Notes: generated by a model not told the origin, from the sequence alone. Shown: positions 1 through 15,659, counted from the first letter of the stretch. The stretch: DNA of 64,000 bases from Paratinospora sagittata (GCA_035771175.1 CM069607.1:7180501-7244500); one strand, 5' to 3'. A program made the numbers and translations.

Positions 1-350
1 GTTACGTCAATGAAAATGGTGTAACTTGTCAATAATTTATAGTGTTCTAGTTGGATTAGGATTCTTATCCAAAGTCAATGAAATAGTGTTTGGGCTGAAG
101 AAGATCAATCTTTTTAGTCAGAAATAAAAATAAATAAAATGGAAGAGGAATGCTCAGCTAACTCAAAAGCCATCATCTTAGGAATAGAGTTTCTTTCCCA
201 AACATTAATTCCCTCAATTCCATATTATAATTAAAGAAAAAAAAATAAAGAAATACTTTTACGATCCAAAAATTACACCCGAAATTATATACATGTTAAT
301 GTGATGTATAATGATTGAATGGTGTTTTCTTTTCTTTTTTTCTCGAACAG
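1..350. other. AT-rich non-coding sequence, probably intron
   Basis: No open frame or repeat is recognisable here. The stretch ends in a strong pyrimidine tract followed by CAG at 348-350, a good splice acceptor, so it is probably the last intron of a gene that starts left of the window. This reading depends on the weak exon call that follows. Confidence 0.3.
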
Positions 351-466
351 GATTTTATGGTCGATTTGTGACCCTTGGACGCTTTGGGGTGATCTTGGAG
401 TTCCTACGGGGTGGAGATGCGGAGGGAGTAGGGAGACTGGAAGAATCTGTTGATGTGGTAATATAA
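351..466 (+). CDS. Possible terminal coding exon of an upstream gene
   Basis: A pyrimidine-rich tract and CAG acceptor end at 350. From 353 the frame stays open for 37 codons (beginning FYGRFVTLGRFGV, ending in VDVVI) and stops with TAA at 464-466. The segment is clearly more GC-rich than its surroundings, which fits an exon. A second frame is also open for about 33 codons, so the reading frame is not certain. I do not recognise the peptide. It could equally be a chance open frame or an untranslated exon. Confidence 0.3.
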
Positions 467-846
467 TATATTGTCATATCAGATTGGGTATAGTTTTTGG
501 TACTCAAAAAAATAATTTGCTTTTACTAGGAATGAGAATAATTAAAGGAAAAGAAAAAGTAGAACTAATGATTTTTTTAATCAAACAATTGCCCACGTAG
601 TCGTGGGCCACGACTTTGTTGAGACAACCTTGGCCTAAAAAGTTTGTATGTATGTGATGATCCAATGTAACATGTATTATAGCTAGATTGACAAATAAAA
701 AATAAAAAATAAAACAATGGCCCAATCAATCCTTACATGCATTAAAGTTAATAGACTAGCAATGCAGAATTGATATACACAAAATAACCATGTATAGTGG
801 AAATTAAACTTTAATAACTATAATAAATGACTAATTTAATAGAAGA
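467..846. other. Intergenic, nothing recognised
   Basis: AT-rich sequence with no supported gene. It ends directly at the 5-bp duplication (GAAGA, 842-846) that flanks the solo LTR. Confidence 0.5.
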
Positions 847-1720
847 TATTGGACTATATAATGAGTATAAGACATGCCAGCTATATTAGTCTGGTCCAGT
901 GAAATATAACACATCACATAGATATACTAGCTTATTCTGTTCCAGACAAGCGTGACATATTTGCCTAGTCGGGCACGTAGTTCAAGCCATGGACTGTCCT
1001 ACCGACCTGTTGAATATCACAATCACTATTGGAGGTTAGCCAAGAAACATTGAAGTTGCCTGATTAGTATCAATTATCGAAGGGTCACCGACCACTATAC
1101 ACCAACCTCATGACAGACTAAATCTTTAGTATCAGGCAGCCAAAAGGAAAGACCACAGATTGACATACCGACCTGTAGTGATCTTCGACTTCGGGACGGA
1201 TGGCGACAGAATCCCCAGTCGGATAGGAATAGAGCATGATCTATTGCAAAAAATTCGGGATTCACTCGTAGTTCGACTCTGATAAAGCCAAATACTCTAT
1301 TAGTTCGACTAGGAGACTGATAAGTCATCCGGATCCCATGAGGATCAGACCAAATCCTATCAATAATCAAATATGCTCTCTTAGCACGAGTTAGATTTCT
1401 AATTCTATAACTACACTACAACAAAACTAAAGACCTCAAGCCCTCTTTATAAAAAGACCTGAACCCTTAAGGGGAAGGTAAGTAACTCTAAGTCATTCTC
1501 GACTAAGTTCAGTATTACGCAGTTCTGAACTAACTTAGGCATATGAGAGTCTTTAGCCGACACCATACCAGTGTTCCTCAATATAGCCTATTCTTTCTTG
1601 TTTTCTCTCTCTCTCATATCACCAACCTTCGACAATTTCTCTAGTACCCCGCTGAGTTTTAGATCAATATCTTCCTTCCACCTCATCGTCTATCGATGTT
1701 GGTCAAATTTTATACTAACA
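847..1720 (+). mobile_element. Solo LTR of the Tat-type Ty3/gypsy family (same family as element A)
   Basis: The 874-bp block aligns along its whole length with the 5' LTR of element A at 46930-47864: the same start (TATTGGAC here, TGTTGGAC there), the same TATA region (TATAAAA at 1448-1454) and the same end (CTAACA against CCAACA). It is flanked on both sides by GAAGA (842-846 and 1721-1725), a perfect 5-bp target-site duplication. No primer binding site or internal sequence follows. This is the signature of a solo LTR left by recombination between the two LTRs of a complete element. The first dinucleotide has mutated from TG to TA. Confidence 0.88.
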
Positions 1721-1863
1721 GAAGAAATGATAAACTTTATAGTATCATTTGATGCAATGTCTTTTTAAGATCCACTTGACTTGTGATTTTGCATATAATT
1801 TTTTTATATTCAAAAACTTGGAACAATCAAGAAATGTTTAGTTTTTGAGTCCCACCCTTTTTG

Positions 1864-1914
<51 letters not shown>

Positions 1915-2691
1915 TGATCTCAAAATAAAAATAAAAATAAAAAATTAAATAAAGAAAAAAGAAAATAAAAAATCAATCCAGTTTCTATCAATTGGGCCCA
2001 TTACATTATCTTTCCAATCTCTATTACGTTCCGTTATGTGGAAAGTACACAAACGATAGTAATTGATGTATATATAATATATTGATTATTCTTTTCTCAT
2101 TAAAGTGGGGTCATAATAGTCTGAATTTCTCGCTAATGAAGTTTGGTGAATATTGTCGTTTGGAATCACGAAGAGACGTGTTCATGCAAAACATGATCCT
2201 ATGGCGTAATATATAAGCTGACAATAATTAATTAAGAGGCTCCGAATAATCGTTTTTGTCATTATTGCCTGCCCATAATGCATTATTTGGTCAAGTATAG
2301 TTAAAGACTTCAAAATTGTTCTTTTTTTTTTGTTAAGTATTGTCACAGTGTCAGACAATACTGACACTGAGGCCAAAGAAAGTTAAAATCTTAGAGAAAG
2401 TCAAAATCTCTTAGTAGAACTAAGAAATGAATAAGACGGCAAAAAACTTAAAGGATAGCAAATCAATTATTATGATCTTGCTACCACTTTTATACTTTTA
2501 TTAAGATAAAGAAAGTTTCTACTTATTTAAAAAGAGAGAAAATTAAATTTTTGACTTTAAGTAAAAATATTCAGATACACATCGTTGGAACTAGCCGTTT
2601 ACGTCTTCAAAATTGTTTTGCCAAAATAACAAAGGCTCGATTTTTTATTTATTTTTTAATTAATATGATAAGATCTGTATTTTATAAGAAA

Positions 2692-2728
<37 letters not shown>

Positions 2729-2924
2729 ATAAAACTATCTGGTATACTTAAAAATTAAATAAATATACATATGACTAAAAACTTGGAAGTTAATGAAGGT
2801 AGAATATTAGAAAAGAAAATCAATTAAAAAGTCCAGAAATATAAGAAATGCATATACAAAAGTAAAAAAAAATAAATAGATAAGATATAAAATTATTGAT
2901 TTAGCTTCTTGATATTAATATCAA
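1721..2924. other. Intergenic, AT-rich
   Basis: No gene recognised. It contains the TAA repeat at 1863-1914 and an AT/TA dinucleotide run near 2695-2724. Confidence 0.5.
1863..1914. repeat. (TAA)n microsatellite
   Basis: About 17 TAA units in a row, followed by an A-rich tract. Confidence 0.95.
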
Positions 2925-3117
2925 TTTTTTTTTTTTGGTACTAATTTTCCAGTACCGGCAAGTGTCCCTCTTATCTTAATTTCGAATTCGAAGATTTGCA
3001 GGGGCAATTACACCTCTTCCAACAAGGATAGACGAAGACGGATTTGAACTTGTAATGAATTTTTTAATCGTACATCGTAGTTCACTCCTCTAATCAATGA
3101 ACTAATCCCTTGTTGGT
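2925..3117 (-). mobile_element. tRNA-derived SINE, minus strand
   Basis: Read on the minus strand, the element has a box-A-like motif (TTAGTTCATTGATTAGAGG), about 40 bp later a box-B-like motif (AAGTTCAAATCC), a body of about 100 bp and a terminal A-run (T12-13 at about 2925-2937 on the plus strand). That is the layout of a plant SINE transcribed by RNA polymerase III. Short related sequences (ATATCA type) flank it, but no clean target duplication can be fixed. Confidence 0.6.
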
Positions 3118-4380
3118 TATATCATTTTTTTTTTCATTGTTAAGTCTAGCTGTCCAATGAAACTTCACTTCATTTTAAGTAATATTTCAATTTTTCTTTT
3201 TTAAGATACATTTACTTGAGATCCTTTTAATGTGGATCATGTTTGACATTACAACATGCAATCATAAGCAAAAAGATCATGATAATCTCTCCTAATGTTT
3301 AATAGGATTTGATTCAAACTGCAAGCAAAATAAATATATATGTTTCTCCAAGATTTAAGCCCATAGAACAGAGTGGATGTTGACTTTCTACTATAAAATA
3401 TCAGAGCTCTAGCTTTTTGTACTAGAGGTTCTGCCATGCTTCCTATTAAATAGGACAGTTCATCAAAAAATTAAAAAATATATGTTCTTAATTTGAGTTT
3501 AAATAGATGGCCAAGATGTGAATTATTTTGTAGAATATAAAAGCTAGTTCAGAACATCAATCTATTGAAAGAAAAAGAAAGATATTGTGTCCTTAATTGG
3601 AAATGAATGACAAGAACATTTATAAAATACAAAAGTAGAAAATGTTATGATTTGTGATTGAAATGCAATTTTTTCATTTGAAAATTTGAAAATATAGAAA
3701 ACACATTTGAAAATGTTATGTTACTTGGATTATAAATTGTTTTTATTAATTCAATCTCGATAAGTGTATATGACCTAACTCATATAAATTTTTAGACCAA
3801 ATTTAACTCAATTTGATATATAAACTCAACTTAACCCAAAAAATTTAGGTTGATCAGGTTATTCGGATTAGTTGGTAGTATGAGGTTATGAACACTCCTC
3901 GTAGAACATGAGTACAAAAAATCATTTTTCTTAACAAAATTGAAATTTTGTATCACAATCCGGCAATGTGCAAACCACGACGAATATATTAATTAATTTT
4001 TTATTTATTTTGCCTTTCCCTGTCACCCAGCGCACGTTAATAATTTTCGTTGATTCTCGGTATTTCCGTGACATCGTCATTTTTCAAAGTTATTCGTTTC
4101 AAACAATGAAATAAAACCAATAACCACAAAAAATAAAAATAAATTATATATATATATATACCACTTTAGTACTTAGTCAGCTTCCAATTTTTCAATACAC
4201 GTGTCAGGATTATCATAGGGTAAGTTATTTGATCTGCAGGTACGGGTGACAGTACAGATCAATTTCTCCATAAACTGCAAAATTTGTGTAGCGATAGCAG
4301 GTCAAGAAACTCCGAGTAAGAGCTACAAACCAAACAAGCCAGAGAGAGAAATTAAAAAAAATAAAAATAAAAAAAGGTCT
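3118..4380. other. Intergenic, upstream of cysteine synthase
   Basis: AT-rich, with no gene seen. The last few hundred bases presumably hold the promoter of the downstream gene. A short AT microsatellite lies near 4145-4160. Confidence 0.5.
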
Positions 4381-4387
4381 TATAAAT
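4381..4387 (+). promoter_or_regulatory. Probable TATA box of the cysteine synthase gene
   Basis: TATAAAT lies about 460 bp upstream of the start codon. The GC-richer sequence after it looks like a 5' UTR, so transcription probably starts near 4410. The motif and its distance are seen; the start site is inferred. Confidence 0.55.
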
Positions 4388-4449
4388 TTTGAAGGCCAGC
4401 CGCTTCGCCAGAAGAGATAACGTTTCGTTTCGGAAGGAGAATAGAAGAG

Positions 4450-4832
4450 TGTAATTCCCCATTTTTTTTTTTTTCTTGATTGTTAAAATTTTATTTTTGT
4501 TCGTGGAATAAGCATTTACTGAGATTTTTTTTTTCCGAATTTTTTGGTTTTTTTTTTTTTTTTTTTTTGTGTTGCCTTTGACTGATAATTACTTGATTTT
4601 TCTATGATTCTGAAAAGTTTCATATTTGTGGTTAATAGAGTGATATTCGTGTAGTTTTTTTTAGAAAAAATGTTGTTGTTGTAGAGATATTCCTGTGTTT
4701 CAGGAGCTTTGGAAAGAGAATTTTGTAGTGGTTTTAATTGGGAAGTTAGGGTTTTTCTGAATGAAACCTTTTAGTTTGATTTTCTTTGATTGATGGAGAT
4801 CTGATGATGTATTGCTTGATATATGATTGCAG
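4450..4832 (+). other. Probable 5'-UTR intron of cysteine synthase
   Basis: A T-rich stretch ends in TTGCAG at 4827-4832, 12 bp before the start codon. The donor is uncertain; GTGTAA or GTAATT near 4449-4453 would fit. Leader introns are common in plant genes of this family. Confidence 0.55.
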
Positions 4833-4844
4833 TAATCTGATAAA

Positions 4845-8845
<4,001 letters not shown>

Positions 8846-8956
8846 AATGATAAACCTCAGAATTCTCATTGCTGTTTATTTGTAGGATGGAGATGACAAT
8901 GGTTTTAACGCATCATAACAGTTTATCTTTGCTATTTTCTTGTTTGTTGTTCTCTT

Positions 8957-9161
8957 AATAAAACTTGGCCCAAGAAATGTGATGTACAAGCCTATTCTGA
9001 TGTTTCCTAATCCATGTAAGTGCGGTTTGTATGAGGTTGGTCTTGGGCATGAAGCTCAATGTTCAGTTTCACTTTTGTATTTCTGTAGAAGATTTGGATA
9101 CGTGAAAGCTAATTTCATTGGCATGGCCTTATGTTATCTTTGCTTTTTCTTTGAAAATAAA
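8957..9161 (+). terminator. Polyadenylation signals of cysteine synthase
   Basis: Two AATAAA hexamers, at 8957-8962 and 9156-9161, lie 110 and 310 bp after the stop codon. The 3' UTR probably ends downstream of one of them. Confidence 0.5.
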
Positions 9162-9412
9162 ACAACCCAAAGCTGGATGGTTGAAACTCTTGGCGCCAGT
9201 TACAGCGTTATCCCTGCAATTTTTTTTTTCTTGTTCTTGTGGGATGATAAGTTGGAGGGTTGTTGAGCTTTTTGTTGGGTGACAATCATTTTTCATTTAT
9301 TTATATACACTACTTTTACAATGGGCTAAAAAGACTTTTTTAAAGAAGCTAATCCCCCTCATTTTTTCATTGGTTTTGCTTATGAATATACACTGTGAAT
9401 GTCATTTTTTAA

Positions 9413-9530
9413 GGTGTGTTTGGTAGCCAAGAAATTTTTATTAAAAAAATAATATTTTATTGAAAAAATATACTTTACAAATTTTTTTCATAATTGTTGA
9501 TTTGTTGAATGAATGATTGTTTCTTTTGAA
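9413..9530. mobile_element. Truncated Tourist-like MITE related to the copy at 46693
   Basis: It starts after TAA (9410-9412) with GGTGTGTTTGGTAGCC and continues with a sequence resembling the MITE at 46693-46847 (A/T-rich, then a TTTTTTTCATAATTGTTG segment). No matching right terminal repeat is seen, so only the left part seems to survive. Confidence 0.4.
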
Positions 9531-10069
9531 AAGACGCATTCTTAACAACTCCAGCTTTACTGTCCATGTGACGCCTGTGTATCGGCTGACTGAAAGTTAA
9601 ATGATAAAATTAGGGTAAAACATTTATTATTTAGGTTTGGATGACATTTGTGAAATTTTTTTATTTTTTAAGGATAATCTGGTCAAAAGCTCAAAACTTA
9701 CCTCTCATTGAGTTACGCCTCTCCTTTGGCCATATTGATTTAAATGTTTTTTTGATGGTGGTGTTTTTTAGATGATTTAACCTAGAAAATGAAACAATCA
9801 TTCATTCAACAAATCATCCAAAAAAACCTTTGAAGATTAAAAAAAACCTTGCAATAGTCTAATATAACGATTACGACATATAGAGAAATGTAATTGCGTT
9901 GCTTGGGCATCGGCGTTAGAGAAAAGAAGAAGAACCAATGGGTGTTGTAGTTGGAGAAAAGAGAAAAACGGTGGGGTAAGAATAAGAGGTTTATTTATTT
10001 ATTTATTTTTAAAAGTTAGTTTAGTAAATTTTATTGATATTTTTGAAATTAGCAAAAAAAATATAAACG
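9531..10069. other. Intergenic between cysteine synthase and prefoldin
   Basis: No gene seen. It contains the right arm (9791-9815) of an exact 25-nt inverted repeat whose left arm is 9499-9523. Confidence 0.5.
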
Positions 10070-10073
10070 GGAG

Positions 10074-10081
10074 TATAAATA
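10074..10081 (+). promoter_or_regulatory. Candidate TATA box of the prefoldin gene
   Basis: TATAAATA sits within a dyad, GGAGTATAAATACTCC (10070-10085). The GC-richer stretch from about 10180 to 10300 looks like the first non-coding exon. Confidence 0.45.
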
Positions 10082-10303
10082 CTCCATAACTTTTTCACAA
10101 GTCACACTGAAGATGCTCTTACTGAGGGGCTGGGGCCAGACTGAAATAACCATTAAAATCCCTAATAATTTTTTTTTTAACTTGCCCAAAACCGCTTCGC
10201 TCGCTTTAAGCTTTTTCACGATTTCACTCGTGATCGAGAGAAGACGAAGTAGAGAGGCAGGGTTGCGGACGTCGACACTCACTCACTCTTCCGATCTAAA
10301 GGT

Positions 10304-13300
10304 TCTTCTTCTTCTATTTTCTACACTTGAATATCGAACCCTAACCCCTTTCTGTACTTCCATTTCCTATCTTGTTTTTCTTCATCTTGTTTTGTTTCTT
10401 CTTCCTTCACTGTTGCAGATTGTCAGTCAAGCCTTTCAATTCCTCTTTTTGCTACTGATATCTATATTTAATGTGCTTGCTTATGTTGTGATTTTTAGTT
10501 TGAATAATTGATTTTTCTTTTTTCTTTTTTTTTGGGAGCTTGTTTACTGCTGTCTATCTGTATTATTGATGAATAAGCCATAACTTGTGGTGCCTTTTTT
10601 TAGGATTTTCTCTTTCTCATCAATGCTCAAAAATGATCTTAACTTTTGGTTGTTATGTTTCTAACTAGTAGTGACTGTCGATAATTTGCAGGCTTTTGGG
10701 GTTTTTATTTTTTGTTTAGTTCACTACTGCAAATTTGTTCCTGTAGGAGAATTTGTTGAAGGAATGGTCTGCTTAGAAATGAAAACATACCTAAAATGCT
10801 AGAAGTATCATTTTGTGTTACAAAGACAATTAAATTGGGATGGCAAATGGCTGGTAGATGGTTTATGGCCATGGGGGTATTAAGGACGGTGGACGAGTAT
10901 AAACAAGGCACAGTGAAGAGCCCAACAAATATTATGGATAAAAAGAGAAAAAAGAAAAAGAAAGGAAAGTGCCAAAATATGTAAGATCTTAACAAATGGC
11001 AGTCCTATAAAAGGTTGACCTATATTAAAATTGTCAGTCCGAAGCCCAATGCCCAATCCTGTTGGCCAACCCAAACTTAGTGTTTTGGTTAAATTGGGTT
11101 TAAGGGCCCCATTGGGTTGGGTTGGATTGGCAAATTCCCTAACCGACTTATTTGAGTTCAGTTGGGGTTGGCCTAAAATTGAACCAACCTAACCCATGTA
11201 CTCTTGTATTTGACTCTCATGACTTTGAGTTGCATATCATTTATCAAATCATCTATGTTTTTATTTCTTAGGTAAAAAAGGCCCTTTGAGAGGGAATTCA
11301 TTGAGAGAGCGTTAAGGCACATACTCTTGGGGATTTTTTTTCTTTTTTCTTTTAAAGAAAAATCTAAGAACCTCTTCTTGGGAATTTTTTATTCCCAAAA
11401 GAAAAGCCTAAAAAACACCTCTTAGGGTGCTTTTTTTTATTTATATAGGTATCTTCAGATTGCCCTTTCCAAGATCATCTTAGGTTTTAATTTTTCAAAA
11501 AAAGAAAAAAAAATTGCGTAAGAACACCCTCTTAAACGCCTTCTTAGAGGGTGTTGCTCGATGAAAACCCTATTGGCCAACCCCAACTTACTTGTTTGGG
11601 TTAGATTGGGTTTAAGGGCCCCATTGGGTTGGGTTGGATTGAAAAATTTCCTACCCTACTTGTTGGATCGGTTGGGGTTGGCCTAAAATTGACCCAACCT
11701 AACCCATGTGCTCTCGTGTGTGACTCATGACCTCAAGCCTGCATATCACTTATCAAATCATCTATGTTCTTATTTCTTAGGTAAAAAAACACCTTTTGAG
11801 ATGGCTTTCATTGAGAGAGCATTTAAGATACAGACTCTTAGGGATTTTTTTTCTTCTTTTAAAGAAAAATCTAAGAACCCCTTCTTAGGAATCAATTTTT
11901 TTTTTTCAAAAGAAAAACCTAAAAACACCCTCTTAGGGAGCATTCTTTATTTATATAGGTGTCTTCAAATTGACCTTTTAAAGAGCATCTTAGGTTTTAA
12001 TTTTTCAAAAAAAGAAAAGAAAAGAAATTGCCTAAGAACACCCTTTGAAACGCCCTCTTCGAGGGGGTTGTAGGCGACAACTCTAAAAACTTACTTCAGA
12101 GAGGATGTTTTCACCTAAAATTAAGAAAGAACCCCATCTGAGCATTTTCATATCAACCCAACCGTATCTATTGTATTCTTTGGTTTCTTTTGTTTTTTGT
12201 TCTTTTTTTTTTTTTTACTTGTAAATCTCACCCTTTATTTTGAATCTCTCATACAACCAAAATAAAAATCTCCCAAAAGGCACTCTAGACTTGATTCATT
12301 ACCATTTTTATTTTCTTTTTTTGTACCGGCCTTTTTCTTTGTTTGAACCTCTGGTTTGGCTTTCTTCATCTTCGTTTACCTTGGTGGTTTTGAGTTAGTG
12401 AAATTGTCTTTTTCTCTTGATGCGGCTTCACCTTATTCAACAACTTGGAGCTTGGATTTTCTATTAATAAGATGTTCTAGAGGCCTTTGTTCTAAAAGAC
12501 CTGAAAGTCAATATCCAAAGGTTTGTTTCCCATTCCTTGATCAATTTGTAGATTTTGAATCAAATTAATGTTGACCACCTATTTTGGTGATGTTTATGTT
12601 GATTGTTAACTGATTGATCATTTTTTAGCTCCATTTTCTAAAAGGTTCTTTGGTTTTCTAGCCTTCTGTTGTTTTTCTCTTCACTCGTGGTCTATGTGGA
12701 CAATTTTTATTTTATTTTGTGTAGTTAGATAAATGTTTTGATTACTGTCTGAAGTTTCTAGTTTCTACCCTTTTAACTATACTGTAAAAACTTGTTTTGT
12801 TCCATTAATTATCTTATTTTATTTTATTTTTATCTTTGTTCTGTTCTTTGAATTTGAAAATCTGTTTCTAAAGCTAGCTAGGTAAGGGTTGTCATTTTTG
12901 TTATTTGTGATTTCTTGTTGCACTCTAGTCGGTTTTCTAGAAGTCAATTGGTGATCCTTATGAAACTCTCTTTGAAATGACTACAACTACAAATACATTT
13001 GATACCACTTCAATAACACCAACTTTGACTGGTGCTATACTAATTTTTTTTTACTGGTTCCATACTAATTAAACTCAACTAAACTTAGCCTTTTCCTAAC
13101 TGTATGGTGCTATACTAATTCTAGTGTTTACAATCATTTCAGTAAGATTAAAGGTGGTGACTTAAGGGTCATAGGTGTAAGTAAAAGTATTATGGTAAAG
13201 ACTATGCTTGCGAGACAGAGTGTGGGGGTTAGCATGTTGATTCACTTGGAAATATTCGCATACAGAGGATGTCAAAAAAGCGAAGACTTTTTAAGTTTTC

Positions 13301-14277
13301 AAGGGAAAAACAATGCTGATAGTGGCAATGGAAGAAATTATTTGTTTTAAGTTCAACAAAGGGTCTTGTGGAAATGTGTATGCTAAGTAGATTATCTTGG
13401 TGAAGATACCATTAGGGATGGCAGAACAAGGGTTTTGGACTTTTTTTAATGTCATAAACAGAAAGATTCCATGCATCTTGGTATAACATAATGAATATGC
13501 GAACTTTGCTAATGAAGGTTGGGAAACTTGAGGCTTGACCTTAGGCTAAGTAAGTTGGAAATGAAGGTGATAATGTTGACTTCTACAATCACCAATTTTC
13601 GTCCTTGCTTTTAAGTGTTGCTTGTGGTGAACTAGAAATGAAAAAAGCAAGTGCTCCTTTCTCACATATTGCTGAATGGGCAACCCATATGCCCCATTTC
13701 ATCTGGGCCATCCAACCCAAATGACAGTGTTCTATCAGGTGCACTATTAATGTTGATGATGCATCCTAGGGCATAGGGATGGGCATCCTTTCTATAAATG
13801 TTAAATGTTGGAGTTAAATGTGCATTAGGTTATTGTTCTAGGTGTTCTTGATTGTGATTTGGATAAAGCCTAGGTAGAGATGGTTGTCTTTTGCCTTTTA
13901 TAACAACTAGAATGTGGCCACTTAATTTATGATATGCATCGATTTTTAATTTTAGATGTAATTCTATCTGTATGGATTTGGGTAGCATTTTTCTTCTAGG
14001 GTTTTGAGAGAGAAAGGGAGAAGGGTGAATTATAGTTTAATCTTACCATTCATGATTAATTTTAGGGAGATCAATCTGAATCTTTCACATGAATTCCAAT
14101 GCTCATAAATCCCATAGTAAATCCTAAACATGTAGTAGAATATTTATGTCATAATCATAAATTTGAAGTAACTGAGGGGGTGGGGTAATTTTGTATCTGC
14201 CTCGGGGGTTTGGGTGCTTTCCATTTTTCCATTTGTGTTCTTGATTTTAATTTTTTTTCTTCTCTGTTGTTATTTAG
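10304..14277 (+). other. Long 5'-UTR intron of the prefoldin gene
   Basis: The acceptor TATTTAG ends at 14277, two bases before the start codon, behind a long pyrimidine tract. The donor is probably near 10303 (AAAG/GTTC) but is not secure. The interval of about 4 kb has no coding content. It contains a 511-bp tandem duplication at 11058-12077; the rest is AT-rich unique sequence. Confidence 0.5.
11058..12077. repeat. Tandem duplication, two units of about 511 bp
   Basis: Unit 1 begins at 11058 with CCTGTTGGCCAACCC and unit 2 at 11569 with CCTATTGGCCAACCC. Both share the series GGGCCCCATTGGGTTGGGTTGGATTG, GGTTGGGGTTGGCCTAAAATTGA and ATCACTTATCAAATCATCTATG, plus an A-rich segment (TTTAAAGAAAAATCTAAGAACC). 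The copies have diverged by many substitutions and small indels, so the duplication is old. No coding function is apparent. Confidence 0.85.
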
Positions 14278-14279
14278 AA

Positions 14280-14726
14280 ATGAGCCAGAAAGTCGAAGGT
14301 GATGGAAAAGAGCCTGTCAATGAGCAGGCAGTAGCAAACTTATATGCAGCCATGAGATCTGAAATCAACCAACTGCATTCTAAAATTACAGAACTAGAAA
14401 TGGAAGTGAGTGAGCACTCATTGGTGACTGGGGCTATACAACCGTTGGATCCTTCTCGGCGATGCTACCGGATGATCGGAGGCGTATTGGTAGAGAGAAC
14501 CATAAAGGAGGTTCTTCCGGCAGTTCAACGAAACAAAGAGGGTCTCGAGGAGGTGATTTCTCGCCTGAACGAAGCTTTGGAAAAGAAAAAGAAGGAAATG
14601 TCTGAGTTTGAGGTGAAATATAAAATCAGGATAAGAAAATCTGATGGCGAGGTGAAGGATGATGCTGGTCGGAAAGAAGGGTCTGCTCAAGGTGTTCTTG
14701 TAGGTCCTGCAGGTGAAAATAACTAA
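14280..14726 (+). CDS. PFD2: Prefoldin subunit 2
   Basis: A beta-type subunit of the hexameric prefoldin (GimC) co-chaperone, which hands unfolded actin and tubulin to the cytosolic chaperonin; plant prefoldin also works in the nucleus. The 148-residue protein has the family layout: an N-terminal helix of a coiled coil (about 14-48, with NEQAVANLYAAMRSEINQL), the central hairpin region containing TGAIQPLDPSRRCYRMIGGVLVE split around residues 50-72, a second helix (about 80-120, KEGLEEVISRLNEALEKKKKEM) and a short polar tail. The frame is open upstream to 14214, but that part is hydrophobic and pyrimidine-encoded intron sequence ending in a splice acceptor at 14277. The ATG at 14280 is therefore the start. 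Coding sequence is uninterrupted and has normal length. Confidence 0.93.
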   Translation: MSQKVEGDGKEPVNEQAVANLYAAMRSEINQLHSKITELEMEVSEHSLVTGAIQPLDPSRRCYRMIGGVLVERTIKEVLPAVQRNKEGLEEVISRLNEALEKKKKEMSEFEVKYKIRIRKSDGEVKDDAGRKEGSAQGVLVGPAGENN

Positions 14727-15265
14727 CTAAAAAACCCTCTCTTTTTTATTTATTTTGGGCACCTTCTTGAAAAGGTGTTCTTGGCTCTGTTGAGCTTTTG
14801 TTGGGCTCTCTGGTGATTGTGTTAAAGTAAAGAGTGATGAACTATTCATGAAACGAATGTTTTTCTCATATGCACCTGATATGAGTTGATGATGAATGTA
14901 TGAGAACAAGACAGTTTTTGGGTTGATCTAGATTGAACATACTTTGATGTGAATATAACATATAAAGCAGAGTAATTAAATTAGTTCATTTGAGATATAT
15001 GAGATAAAATAATGAAGCTTATGAAGGTTTAAACAAAGTGGGCTCAAGAACTTAATAAAGGGGGCACAAGGGCTGAATATAGAGCTATTAAAGTTCACAA
15101 TTCCAGTTAGGAAGAATTGAACCCTTTAACCTTATCTATTGAGGAGAGATGACTTTACACCAAGCCAAGTGGAATTGTTGAGAATATGTATGAATTTTAT
15201 TTAAATAAATAAAAAAATCAAGTTCTATATTTTTGACATAGTCAAAATGATAGTCATTACAGTAA
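14727..15265. other. Prefoldin 3' UTR and intergenic sequence
   Basis: No second gene seen. The first 150-250 bases are presumably the 3' UTR. No clear AATAAA hexamer was fixed. Confidence 0.4.
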
Positions 15266-15327
15266 TGTAAGAAATTAATTGCTCCACTTTTAATTGTTTT
15301 TACTCAGATCAGTAAGTTCTTAACTCT

Positions 15328-15565
15328 TTTTTTTTTTTTTGTTTGTTGAAACTTTGGTATTCGGGTTAGTTTTAGCGTACCTGACTAATTTCAGGGAGTG
15401 TAAGACGCCTAGCCTACAAAAGGGACATCTTGAAACTCTGTAGAAAATTTTCATTCGAGTTCATATCTTGGAAGAAACACAAGTGGATGAAATTTGAACT
15501 TGTAACTTCTCTGTTACTTGTTTTTATCCAATTATTGGGCCAACGCCTCTTTGGTATTGAGTTCT
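15328..15565 (-). mobile_element. tRNA-derived SINE, minus strand, with A-tail
   Basis: On the minus strand it starts with a box-A-like GGCGTTGGCCCAATAATTGG and has a box-B-like AAGTTCAAATTTC about 40 bp later. The body contains TAGGCTAGGCGTCTTACACTC and it ends in an A-run (T-run 15328-15342 on the plus strand). It is inserted in a locally duplicated segment: about 60 bp ending TAAGTTCTTAACT occurs at 15266-15325 and again at 15592-15652. Confidence 0.65.
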
Positions 15566-15659
15566 TTACTATTAATATTACAGTTGCATACCTAAGAAAT
15601 TACATTGATTCCACTTCTAATTTTTTTACTCAGGATTATTAAGTTCTTAACTAATGATA

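Noticed and set aside
9413..9840. Complete MITE spanning both 25-nt inverted arms
   Set aside because: The left end is Tourist-like, but no matching terminal repeat or TAA duplication was found on the right.
14214..14279. N-terminal hydrophobic extension of the prefoldin frame
   Set aside because: The bases are a pyrimidine tract ending in a splice acceptor at 14277; prefoldin 2 starts at the next ATG.
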